A stretch of 5,467 nucleotides of DNA from Oligoflexia bacterium (GCA_016926495.1 JAFGOL010000156.1:1-5467), one strand, 5' to 3'. Shown: positions 1 through 5,467, counted from the stretch's first letter. The notes: generated by a model not told the origin, from the letters alone. Made by a program: numbers and translations.

Positions 1-456
1 AAAATCGCGAGGCAGAAATCAAACATCCGGAAGGACCAGATAATAATGGCTCCATACGAGCAGCTGCCGGTCGGTGACGGTTCTTTTGAAAACGTGGTTT
101 TTATGAGTACCCTTGCTTTTTCCTCGGCAAAGGAAAAAGCGGTGAAGGAAGCCTTCAGGGTTGCGTCAAAAAAGGTGGGCATAGGTTTCCTGAACAAGAA
201 TTCCCTGACAAATGTGCTGAAAGTCAAGGAAAGAAGGGCCGTATACAAGGACGCGGCGCCTTTTTCCGGCAGGGAAATGGTTGAACTGGTGAAAAACGCG
301 CTTGCCGGTTTGGAAAATAATTACGAGATCAGCGTGAAATACACGCTTTTCCTTCCCATTAAGCTGGGCCATTTTATGCCTTTTGTCGACGACATTCTGG
401 AAAAAACCGGCCTGCCTTTCGGGGATTTTGGGGTGGTGGTAATAAGGAAAGTTTAA
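1..456 (+). CDS. Class I SAM-dependent methyltransferase (methyltransferase type 11-like), C-terminal part
   Basis: The frame is open from the first base and ends at TAA 454-456, giving 151 visible residues; the N-terminus lies outside the window. Residues 21-61 (LPVGDGSFENVVFMSTLAF, then a helix with EAFRVA) match the middle of the Rossmann-fold methyltransferases, where LPF.DGSFD.V is followed by a helix ending in EA.RVLKPGG. Here the usual KPGG turn is replaced by SKKVG. The SAM-binding glycine loop would lie upstream, so the internal ATG at 46 is not the real start. The end (PFGDFGVVVIRKV) is the usual closing beta-strand. The substrate cannot be inferred: the family methylates quinones, lipids, small molecules and other targets. 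The next gene, on the same strand, begins 90 bp downstream after a repeat array that overlaps the last codon and stop. Family assignment is firm; function is open. Confidence 0.82.
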   Translation, partial: KIARQKSNIRKDQIIMAPYEQLPVGDGSFENVVFMSTLAFSSAKEKAVKEAFRVASKKVGIGFLNKNSLTNVLKVKERRAVYKDAAPFSGREMVELVKNALAGLENNYEISVKYTLFLPIKLGHFMPFVDDILEKTGLPFGDFGVVVIRKV

Positions 457-531
457 AGTTGAAAGTTGATGGTTTATAGTTAAACCGGGAACAACCAACA
501 CTCAACATTCAACTTTCAACATTCAACATTC
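451..531. repeat. Heptad repeat array in two complementary arms (intergenic hairpin)
   Basis: The left arm has five degenerate 7-bp units beginning GTT (451, 458, 465, 472, 479; for example GTTGAAA and GTTGATG), starting inside the last codon and stop of the methyltransferase gene. The right arm, 496-530, has five 7-bp units CAACACT, CAACATT, CAACTTT, CAACATT, CAACATT. The right-arm units are the reverse complement of the left-arm units, and 458-469 (GTTGAAAGTTGA) pairs perfectly with 509-520 over 12 bp. The transcript can therefore fold into a long imperfect hairpin between the two genes. There is no U-run after the right arm, so it is not a standard intrinsic terminator. It could be an mRNA-stabilising or attenuating structure, or a dispersed repeat family. 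Confidence 0.75.
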
Positions 532-536
532 TGTAT

Positions 537-542
537 GAGGTG
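537..542 (+). promoter_or_regulatory. Ribosome binding site that decides the start of the FabD-like gene
   Basis: GAGGTG lies just before the ATG at 547 (GAGG ends 6 nt upstream of it). An in-frame ATG at 535 overlaps this Shine-Dalgarno and has only the CAACATT repeat upstream, so 547 is the better start. Starting there also places the N-terminus exactly where FabD proteins begin relative to their first beta-strand. Confidence 0.7.
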
Positions 543-546
543 TTAT

Positions 547-1479
547 ATGGCTGTAATCGGCTACATGTTCACCGCGGCGGGGTATCAATACCTGAACCTG
601 GGCAAGAAAATATATGATTCCACCTGGTCAATGCGCCAGTATTACGACAAAGTGGAAAAAAAATACCAGGATTTCCACATCAACAAGCTTTCATTCATCG
701 GGCCGGAAGACGAGCTGGCAAAGGAAGAAAACGGCATAATAATCAACGCCGTTTACCAGCGGGGTGTGTTTGACCTGTTAAGGGATTACAAGGTCAGCCC
801 GGAGCAGATAATGGGGTATAAATCAGGCGAGCTTATGGCGCTTGCCTGCAGCCAGGCCATATCATTTGACGATGCGATTGATTTTTTGTTCAAAAAAAGG
901 CAGCTTATACTCGACGAAGTGGGAAGGGGCTTCTTTTTCCATCTTCTTGTCAATACCCTGCAGGTCGGGAAAGTGGAGCAGGTAATTTCCGAGCTAAAGG
1001 GGAAAATAAAGGCTGACATTGTCTCGTATAACGGCAAGGAAAGCAGCATTGTGGTGTGCGAGACAAAGGCAAAGGACGCGTTAAAGGAAGTTTTTAAGAA
1101 AATGGGCGCTGCGGTCATAGAGCTGCCCAACGAGGAATTCGCGTGCATGCCGCTGCTTTCTCCGATAGCGGAAAAACTGAAGGAAGAATTCAAAAAAATC
1201 CCCATGGATAAGCCCGTCAACCGGCTGCTTTGCCAGACCACGGGGAATTATTATGAGAACGTTCAGGAAATAAAGGAAAAATTCATTGATTATATTTTCA
1301 AGCCCGCGCGTATCGATCGATGCCTTGAGACAATGCTGAAAAACGCCGTAAACACCTTTGTTGAGATCGGGGCAGGCACGTTTTTATCGAGGATGTCGAG
1401 GAAGATGGACAGCGGCAAGAGGTCGCTCAACACGAACGACCTCGGGGAGATACAAAAATCAGTAAAATTAGCTAATTAA
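547..1479 (+). CDS. FabD-fold (malonyl-CoA:ACP transacylase-like) protein, probable pseudoenzyme
   Basis: The product is 310 residues, the usual length for FabD (about 310). The overall pattern is that of the acyltransferase fold: an N-terminal strand (AVIGYMF), a turn at 8-14, a GPEDELAKEENGIIINAV helix where FabD has GP.E.L..T...QPAL, the elbow at 90-95, SFDDAI at 106-111, a PLLSPIAEKL stretch at 202-211 and VEIGAGTFLSRM near the C-terminus. Active residues known from E. coli FabD are changed. Gln11 of GQGSQ is Ala11 (FTAAGYQ), His91-Ser92 of GHSLGE is Tyr91-Lys92 (GYKSGE), His201 aligns with Cys200, and Gln250 aligns with Tyr249. Arg117, which holds the malonyl carboxylate, seems kept as Arg118. 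Loss of the Ser-His dyad argues against acyl transfer; a binding, scaffolding or regulatory role is possible but is inference. A serine does stand one residue later (Ser93). The reading frame is intact and its codon use matches its neighbours, so this is not a decaying pseudogene. Confidence 0.78.
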   Translation: MAVIGYMFTAAGYQYLNLGKKIYDSTWSMRQYYDKVEKKYQDFHINKLSFIGPEDELAKEENGIIINAVYQRGVFDLLRDYKVSPEQIMGYKSGELMALACSQAISFDDAIDFLFKKRQLILDEVGRGFFFHLLVNTLQVGKVEQVISELKGKIKADIVSYNGKESSIVVCETKAKDALKEVFKKMGAAVIELPNEEFACMPLLSPIAEKLKEEFKKIPMDKPVNRLLCQTTGNYYENVQEIKEKFIDYIFKPARIDRCLETMLKNAVNTFVEIGAGTFLSRMSRKMDSGKRSLNTNDLGEIQKSVKLAN

Positions 1480-1497
1480 AAAAGGGCATTAATTAAC

Positions 1498-1526
1498 TTG
1501 ACAAAAAGTCCGACTATTTGTACAAT
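1498..1526 (+). promoter_or_regulatory. Sigma-70 promoter of the ATPase gene, probably giving a leaderless mRNA
   Basis: TTGACA (1498-1503), a 17-bp spacer and TACAAT (1521-1526) give 11 of 12 consensus positions at optimal spacing. The expected start point is about 1533 (an A), only about 3 nt before the ATG at 1536. The one weak Shine-Dalgarno-like AGG, at 1528-1530, would lie upstream of the transcript. Confidence 0.78.
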
Positions 1527-1535
1527 TAGGTTACG

Positions 1536-2678
1536 ATGATAAAGAGAACGTTTTGGCTGAATAAAATACAGGACTTATTCAAAAAACACAGCATTATCTG
1601 GCTTTACGGCGTCAGAAGGGCCGGAAAGACATTTCTGTGCAAAAGCGTGCCGGATGTCCTTTATTTTGACTGCGAAATACCTGAAATCAGGAGACGCGTA
1701 GAAGACGAGTCATTTTTGAAAACTGTATCCGGAAAAACACTGGCTTTGGACGAGATTCACCGGTTAAAAAACCCCTCAGAACTCCTGAAAATAGCCGCGG
1801 ATCATTACCCAAAAACCCGCATCATTGCCACCGGGTCCTCGACTCTCGAGACGAACAGGAAATTTAAGGATACCCTGACCGGAAGAAAACAAAACCTGCA
1901 TCTTACACCAGCGGTATCCAGGGATATTATGGAATTCGGGGTCAGCCTTGACGACAGGCTGTTAAGAGGAGGGCTTCCATATTTTATGTCCGCGTCCGGG
2001 GTTTCGCCGAAGGATTATAATGAGTGGGTTGAATCGTACTGGGCCAGGGATGTAACCGGTGTTTTTGGCGTGGAAAAAAAGGACGCTTATATCATGTTCG
2101 TGGAACTTTTATTCCAAAACAGCGGCGGTATTTTTGACGCTACAAGCTATTCAGTTAAATGCGAGGTCTCCAGGGCAACCATAAAGCATTACCTGGCCAT
2201 ACTGGAGGAAACATCGGTCATACAAAGGATCAGGCCGTTTTCAGGAGCCAACCCGAGGGAAATTACAGCGGCGCCAAAAATATACGCCTTTGACACCGGT
2301 TTTGCCGCCTTCTTTAAGGGATGGGACAGGCTTCGCGCAGAGGATTACGGCATTATGTGGGAGCATTTTACAGCAAATGAAATAGCCGCAAATCTGCAGG
2401 CAAGGAAAATTTTTTACTGGCGGGACAAAGACGGGCATGAAATTGATTTTGTACTGTACAGGGATGCAAAAAAGCCGGCGGCGATTGAAGTGAAATGGCA
2501 GGCTGCTGCTTTCAACGGGAAAAACCTGGCTGTATTCCGGAAAAACCACCCCAACGGAGAGAACTACCTGATAACACACGACACGACGGAGCCATATGAA
2601 AAGACATACAACGGGATGAATGTTAGGGTCTGCGGAATTGACGCTGTCGGAGGCATAACTGCCGGGATTTGGGGATAA
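1536..2678 (+). CDS. AAA+ ATPase with C-terminal DUF4143 region (COG1373 type)
   Basis: A 380-residue protein of the AAA_14 plus DUF4143 family, predicted cytoplasmic. Walker A is GVRRAGKT at 25-32, Walker B is TLALDEIH at 68-75 with Asp72 and Glu73, a sensor-1-like IIATGSS lies at 96-102, and TGRK with the following L.L.P stretch at 115-125 is the usual end of the ATPase core. Residues 186-235 look like a winged helix. The C-terminal part has FYWRDKDGHEIDFVL (293-307) followed by AIEVK (316-320). That is the PD-(D/E)XK-like signature of this region, with Asp304, Glu318 and Lys320 present. The start is fixed because Walker A begins at residue 25 and no later start codon would keep it; MIKR is also typical of the family. 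The gene has its own promoter and no convincing Shine-Dalgarno. Its four Cys codons are all TGC, as in its neighbours. These genes are often numerous and scattered in bacteria and archaea, and their cellular role is not established. No partner gene is seen here. Confidence 0.9.
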   Translation: MIKRTFWLNKIQDLFKKHSIIWLYGVRRAGKTFLCKSVPDVLYFDCEIPEIRRRVEDESFLKTVSGKTLALDEIHRLKNPSELLKIAADHYPKTRIIATGSSTLETNRKFKDTLTGRKQNLHLTPAVSRDIMEFGVSLDDRLLRGGLPYFMSASGVSPKDYNEWVESYWARDVTGVFGVEKKDAYIMFVELLFQNSGGIFDATSYSVKCEVSRATIKHYLAILEETSVIQRIRPFSGANPREITAAPKIYAFDTGFAAFFKGWDRLRAEDYGIMWEHFTANEIAANLQARKIFYWRDKDGHEIDFVLYRDAKKPAAIEVKWQAAAFNGKNLAVFRKNHPNGENYLITHDTTEPYEKTYNGMNVRVCGIDAVGGITAGIWG

Positions 2679-2922
2679 TACCGGCGCATCTGAGGAAAAT
2701 CGAATTACCAAACGGCAATATTTACGCGCTGGTGTCAAGCAATTAACTGGTCAAAATGTCCAATCATTAATGAATTGGTACAATAATAACGAGAAGTGTA
2801 AGTTTGTATTTGCTAATCGAATAGTTAGATGTTCTAAATGTGGAAAAATTAGCAGGGCTGACATGTGTTTTTGTCCTAATTGTGGAACACGCATTGGTTT
2901 TAATGAATGGGTAAAAAAATAA
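2659..2922 (+). pseudogene. Zinc-ribbon reading frame, AT-rich: 3' remnant or small orphan gene
   Basis: The frame opens after an in-frame TAA at 2656-2658 and ends at TAA 2920-2922. Its 3' part encodes CSKCGKISRA followed by DMCFCPNCGTRI, a zinc ribbon of two CxxC knuckles ten residues apart. The only ATG upstream of the ribbon, at 2770, would give a 50-residue protein with Cys at 10, 21, 24, 33, 35 and 38. It has no Shine-Dalgarno, and the frame continues open upstream with protein-like text (ITKRQYLRAGVKQLTGQNVQ, from 2704) but no ATG, GTG or TTG. It overlaps the end of the ATPase gene by 20 nt. Bases 2761-2940 are about 31% GC by hand count, and all six Cys codons are TGT, whereas the three complete neighbours use TGC 14 times out of 14. 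I infer foreign DNA, most likely the tail of a gene that lost its 5' part. A real small protein read from 2770 cannot be excluded. Confidence 0.5.
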
Positions 2923-2967
2923 AGAAACAGAACAAATAGTGAGTAAAATTGTGTCTCGCAATAACTG

Positions 2968-3015
2968 AGACAGAGCAAGCCCCGTAGAATTTTATTTACG
3001 GGGCAAGCTCTGTCT
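2968..3015. repeat. Strong inverted repeat (19-bp arms, 10-nt loop)
   Basis: The left arm 2968-2986 and right arm 2997-3015 pair at 17 of 19 positions: an outer 9-bp stem (AGACAGAGC with GCTCTGTCT), a symmetric 2-nt AA/AA mismatch and an inner 8-bp stem (GCCCCGTA with TACGGGGC). It lies 45 nt after the zinc-ribbon frame and about 50 nt before the pcrA -35 box. A T-rich tract is missing on both sides, so it is not a canonical intrinsic terminator, although it may still block read-through. A small mobile-element remnant is the other possibility. Confidence 0.75.
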
Positions 3016-3063
3016 GTACAAGTTTATTGATCATTGGCATTATTAAAAAATACAAACCTTGCA

Positions 3064-3091
3064 TTGACAAATATTTTTTTGCTTATATAAT
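3064..3091 (+). promoter_or_regulatory. Consensus sigma-70 promoter of pcrA
   Basis: TTGACA (3064-3069), a 16-bp spacer containing a run of seven T, and TATAAT (3086-3091) match the consensus at 12 of 12 positions. Transcription should start near 3097-3098, giving a leader of about 30 nt that carries the Shine-Dalgarno. Confidence 0.85.
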
Positions 3092-3114
3092 CCTTTAAGC
3101 CGATTTATCACATC

Positions 3115-3120
3115 AAGGAG
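3115..3120 (+). promoter_or_regulatory. Ribosome binding site supporting a TTG start of pcrA
   Basis: AAGGAG sits 6 nt before TTG 3127. No ATG or GTG stands at a suitable distance, and the protein from TTG (NLKELLNKEQYEAV) begins at the usual place before the Q motif of the helicase, so the TTG start is well supported. Confidence 0.85.
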
Positions 3121-3126
3121 ACTGTT

Positions 3127-5313
3127 TTGAACCTCAAGGAACTTCTCAACAAGGAACAATACGAAGCCGTATGCCACAAGGACGGGCCCCTGCTGATACT
3201 CGCGGGCGCGGGCAGCGGCAAGACGCGCGTTATCACATACAGGATAGCGAACCTCATTTCCGAACACGGAGTGGCGCCTGCCAACATACTTGCGGTCACC
3301 TTCACCAACAAGGCCGCCGGCGAAATGAAGAGCAGGATACGGCATGTGGTCGGCAAGCCCGCGGATAACATATGGATGAGCACGTTTCATTCGCTGGGAT
3401 GCAGGATACTCAGGGCTCATGCCGAAAAGCTCGGGTATACAAAGGGCTTTTCGATATATGATGAGGATGACAGGGAGCGGCTTGTAAAGGAATGCATGCA
3501 CCAGGCCAAGGTAAACGAAAAAGAAATGAAACCCTACCAGATAATCAGGTATATATCAGACATAAAGAACCAGCTTTTAAACCCCAGGCAATATATGGAG
3601 ATGGCGCAGGACTACAATAATAAAATAGTGGCTAGAATTTATGTTGTCTATGAAGAAAAAATGAAACGCAACAACGCCATGGATTTTGATGACCTGATAA
3701 AACTGCCTGTTGAACTGTTAAAGTCGCGAAATGACATGCTTGAAATGTACCGGGAAAAATTCAGGTATATACTGATCGACGAGTACCAGGACATAAATAA
3801 TTCACAGTATGAGCTCATTACACTTCTGGCAAAAAAGCACAGGAACATATGCGTGGTAGGTGATGATGATCAGAGTATATACAAGTTTCGCGGCGCGGAC
3901 ATCACGAACATACTCGAATTCGAGGATGATTATAAGGACGCCAGGGTGATCCGGCTTGAACAGAATTATCGTTCAACAAAAATCATCCTAAAAGCCGCCC
4001 ACAATGTAATTAGAAATAATACGAATAGAAAAGCAAAGGAATTGTGGACGGAAAACAACGAAGGCGAAAAAATAATTTTTTATTATACCGACGATGAAAT
4101 AGCCGAGTCTGAAGCGATACTAAAGGAAGTGGACAGGCTGCAGAGAGGCACGGAAACACAGCTTCGGCAGATGGCTGTCTTTTACAGGACGAACGCTCAA
4201 TCGCGCGTAATAGAGGATAGATTCAGGAGGGGCGGCATACCGTATAAGTTGATAGGCGGCCTTTCATTCTACGGCAGGATGGAGATAAAAGATTTGCTGG
4301 CATACCTGCGCGTTGTCTCAAATCCGCAGGATATAATCAGCTTCAAGCGTATAATCAACGTCCCGCCCAGGGGAATAGGCGACGCGTCCATAGATAAGGT
4401 TGAAGAAAACGCCATGAACGCCAATTTAAGTTTCATTGACGGGCTCCTTGCGGCAGATAACGTAACCGGGGTAAAAGACAGCACTAAAAATACGTTAAAA
4501 AAGTTTGCGGCTTTTTTTAAGAACCTGTCGGAAAACAAGGAAAATATGAAATTACGGGATTTAGTCAGGGAAATAGTGAACCGCACCGGGTACAAGGATT
4601 ACTGGAAAAGCGACGCTTCGCCAAAATCCAGGGAGAGAGTCGAAAATATAGAGGAATTTGAATCGGCCATTTCGGAGTTTGAAGAAAGCAACGAGAAAGC
4701 CTCCCTTGAGGATTATTTGAATCAGGTTGCACTATTATCAAGCGTGGATAAAATGGACGAGAAAGCGGACGCTGTCACTCTGATGACCGTGCACAGCGCC
4801 AAGGGGCTGGAGTTTGACGTCGTTTTTATCGCCGGAATGGAAGAAGGACTGTTTCCGCACAAGAATTGCAAGGATGAACCGGGCGGGCTGGAAGAAGAAC
4901 GCAGGCTTGCCTACGTAGCTATAACCCGGGCGAGAAAAAAACTGTTTTTATTATCAGCCGCATCACGCAGGCAGACAGGAACAAAAAGAATCACTAAAAT
5001 TTCACCTTATATGAACGAGATACCGCCGGAACTGCTCGAACACAGGGGCAGGATGCCGGTAAAGACGGTCGAGGAAAAGTATTTAAAAGGCACGATCGAG
5101 GATACGCTTCAGGACATGGAACCCGAGTTTGACATGCCGGTAGATGTCGCGCCCACATACAAGCCCGGGCAGAAGGTAAAGCACAAGGTCATGGGCCAGG
5201 GGCAGATAATGAAGATAGAGCCGCACGGGGATGATTTCAAACTGACTGTTGTTTTCAAAAAGCACGGGAAAAAGGTGCTGTCCGCGAATCATGCGGGGCT
5301 GGAGAAAATATGA
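3127..5313 (+). CDS. pcrA: ATP-dependent DNA helicase PcrA/UvrD (SF1A)
   Basis: A complete 728-residue 3'-5' superfamily 1A helicase; PcrA/UvrD proteins are usually 720-740. The motifs stand in order. They are the Q motif LNKEQYEAV (7-15), Walker A AGAGSGKT (26-33), Ia (AVTFTNKAAGEM), Ib (STFHSLG), II DEYQD (218-222), III VVGDDDQSIYKFRGAD (from 243), IV LEQNYRST (277-284), V TLMTVHSAKGLEF (551-563) and VI LAYVAITRAR (594-603). The C-terminal 50 residues (KPGQKVKHKVMGQGQIMKIE, from 679) match the Tudor-like tail of PcrA and UvrD, which in known members contacts RNA polymerase; Rep lacks this tail, which favours PcrA/UvrD. Known roles are nucleotide excision and mismatch repair, removal of stalled RNA polymerase or RecA, and rolling-circle plasmid replication in some hosts. 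The gene is monocistronic as far as visible, with a consensus promoter and a TTG start. No motif residue appears damaged. Confidence 0.96.
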   Translation: MNLKELLNKEQYEAVCHKDGPLLILAGAGSGKTRVITYRIANLISEHGVAPANILAVTFTNKAAGEMKSRIRHVVGKPADNIWMSTFHSLGCRILRAHAEKLGYTKGFSIYDEDDRERLVKECMHQAKVNEKEMKPYQIIRYISDIKNQLLNPRQYMEMAQDYNNKIVARIYVVYEEKMKRNNAMDFDDLIKLPVELLKSRNDMLEMYREKFRYILIDEYQDINNSQYELITLLAKKHRNICVVGDDDQSIYKFRGADITNILEFEDDYKDARVIRLEQNYRSTKIILKAAHNVIRNNTNRKAKELWTENNEGEKIIFYYTDDEIAESEAILKEVDRLQRGTETQLRQMAVFYRTNAQSRVIEDRFRRGGIPYKLIGGLSFYGRMEIKDLLAYLRVVSNPQDIISFKRIINVPPRGIGDASIDKVEENAMNANLSFIDGLLAADNVTGVKDSTKNTLKKFAAFFKNLSENKENMKLRDLVREIVNRTGYKDYWKSDASPKSRERVENIEEFESAISEFEESNEKASLEDYLNQVALLSSVDKMDEKADAVTLMTVHSAKGLEFDVVFIAGMEEGLFPHKNCKDEPGGLEEERRLAYVAITRARKKLFLLSAASRRQTGTKRITKISPYMNEIPPELLEHRGRMPVKTVEEKYLKGTIEDTLQDMEPEFDMPVDVAPTYKPGQKVKHKVMGQGQIMKIEPHGDDFKLTVVFKKHGKKVLSANHAGLEKI

Positions 5314-5315
5314 AT

Positions 5316-5404
5316 AGAGACTAAGAGACCAAGAGACTAAGAGACCAAGTAAAACCGTCTTTGCTCAGTCTCTCAGTCTCTCAGTCTCTTGGTCTCTCAG
5401 TCAC
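5316..5404. repeat. Octad repeat array in two complementary arms (downstream of pcrA)
   Basis: Two bases after the pcrA stop come four 8-bp units, AGAGACTA and AGAGACCA alternating (5316-5347). After a short spacer come five units on the other sense (5365-5404): TCAGTCTC three times, TTGGTCTC once and TCAGTCAC once. The second arm is largely the reverse complement of the first (with G-T pairs and some mismatches), so a stem of roughly 30 bp with a loop of about 15 nt can form at the 3' end of the pcrA mRNA. No U-run follows. Its position suits an mRNA 3' end structure, but the function is inferred. Confidence 0.78.
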
Positions 5405-5410
5405 TATTCC

Positions 5411-5432
5411 ATTTACTCCTGCAATTTACTCC
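5411..5432. repeat. 9-bp direct repeat upstream of the right-end promoter
   Basis: ATTTACTCC occurs at 5411-5419 and again at 5424-5432, 13 bp apart start to start. The second copy ends 5 bp before the -35 box at 5438. Paired direct repeats here could be an operator for a regulator of the next gene, or chance; the regulated gene is outside the window. Confidence 0.4.
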
Positions 5433-5437
5433 CTCCA

Positions 5438-5466
5438 TTGACACCCCTTATTTAATATGTTAAATT
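5438..5466 (+). promoter_or_regulatory. Probable sigma-70 promoter for a gene beyond the right edge
   Basis: TTGACA (5438-5443), a 17-bp spacer and TAAATT (5461-5466, 4 of 6 consensus), preceded by TGT (5458-5460), which makes an extended -10 element. The start point and gene would lie beyond the window. Confidence 0.55.
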
Positions 5467-5467
5467 T

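Noticed and set aside
46..456. ATG at 46 as the true start of the methyltransferase
   Set aside because: The frame is open to base 1, and the family's SAM-binding motif must lie upstream; 46 falls in the middle of the fold.
166..501. Minus-strand open frame of 111 codons
   Set aside because: It lies antisense to the methyltransferase gene and the heptad repeats and shows no recognisable domain or ribosome site.
535..546. ATG at 535 as the start of the FabD-like gene
   Set aside because: It overlaps the GAGGTG ribosome site of ATG 547 and has no ribosome site of its own; 547 also fits the FabD N-terminus.
786..1241. Minus-strand open frame of 151 codons
   Set aside because: It is fully antisense to the FabD-like gene, with Ser-rich, low-complexity text typical of a shadow frame.
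2241..2738. Minus-strand open frame of 165 codons
   Set aside because: It is antisense to the DUF4143 part of the ATPase, with no family likeness.
2751..2978. Two overlapping minus-strand frames with hydrophobic stretches, possibly a small membrane protein
   Set aside because: They mirror the zinc-ribbon frame, whose CxxC pairs on the + strand are a much better signal; the hydrophobicity follows from AT-rich antisense codons.
2968..3015. Canonical rho-independent terminator
   Set aside because: The stem is strong, but no run of T follows on either strand.
3043..3501. Minus-strand frames (152 and 91 codons) over the start of pcrA
   Set aside because: They cover the promoter and N-terminal motifs of a certain helicase gene and resemble nothing.
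3127..5313. Assignment to Rep or to a plasmid or phage helicase
   Set aside because: The C-terminal Tudor-like tail and the full-length PcrA/UvrD motif set favour the chromosomal PcrA/UvrD group.
5316..5404. CRISPR array
   Set aside because: The units are only 8 bp with no unique spacers, and the two arms face opposite ways.

Overview
The window is a piece of bacterial chromosome with moderate GC and all real genes on the + strand. Resident genes use many ATA (Ile) and AGG (Arg) codons, and three separate sites carry an exact TTGACA -35 box. This suits an anaerobic or uncultivated bacterium with ordinary sigma-70 promoters. No marker here fixes the phylum.

Layout: (1) 1-456 is the C-terminal part of a class I SAM-dependent methyltransferase, cut by the window edge. 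(2) 451-531 is an intergenic array of 7-bp units in two complementary arms. (3) 547-1479 encodes a FabD/malonyl-CoA:ACP transacylase-fold protein whose active-site residues are almost all replaced, so it looks like a pseudoenzyme. (4) 1536-2678 encodes an AAA+ ATPase with a C-terminal DUF4143 region; its near-consensus promoter lies so close to the ATG that the mRNA should be essentially leaderless. (5) 2679-3126 is a 448-bp gap holding an AT-rich zinc-ribbon reading frame (probably a small foreign gene or the 3' remnant of one), a strong hairpin and the promoter of the next gene. (6) 3127-5313 is a complete pcrA/uvrD-type DNA helicase gene with a TTG start and a good Shine-Dalgarno. (7) 5314-5467 holds an array of 8-bp units in complementary arms, a 9-bp direct repeat and a probable promoter for a gene beyond the right edge.

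The genes do not form one evident pathway. The methyltransferase and the FabD-like gene are co-directional and could belong to one acyl or lipid-related locus that starts upstream of the window. The ATPase and pcrA each have their own promoter and look like independent units. The most unusual points are the FabD-fold protein that lost its Ser-His dyad while keeping the carboxylate-binding arginine, and two intergenic repeat arrays built on the same plan (short tandem units facing their own complement) from unrelated units. No complete new multi-gene system can be shown from this window alone.
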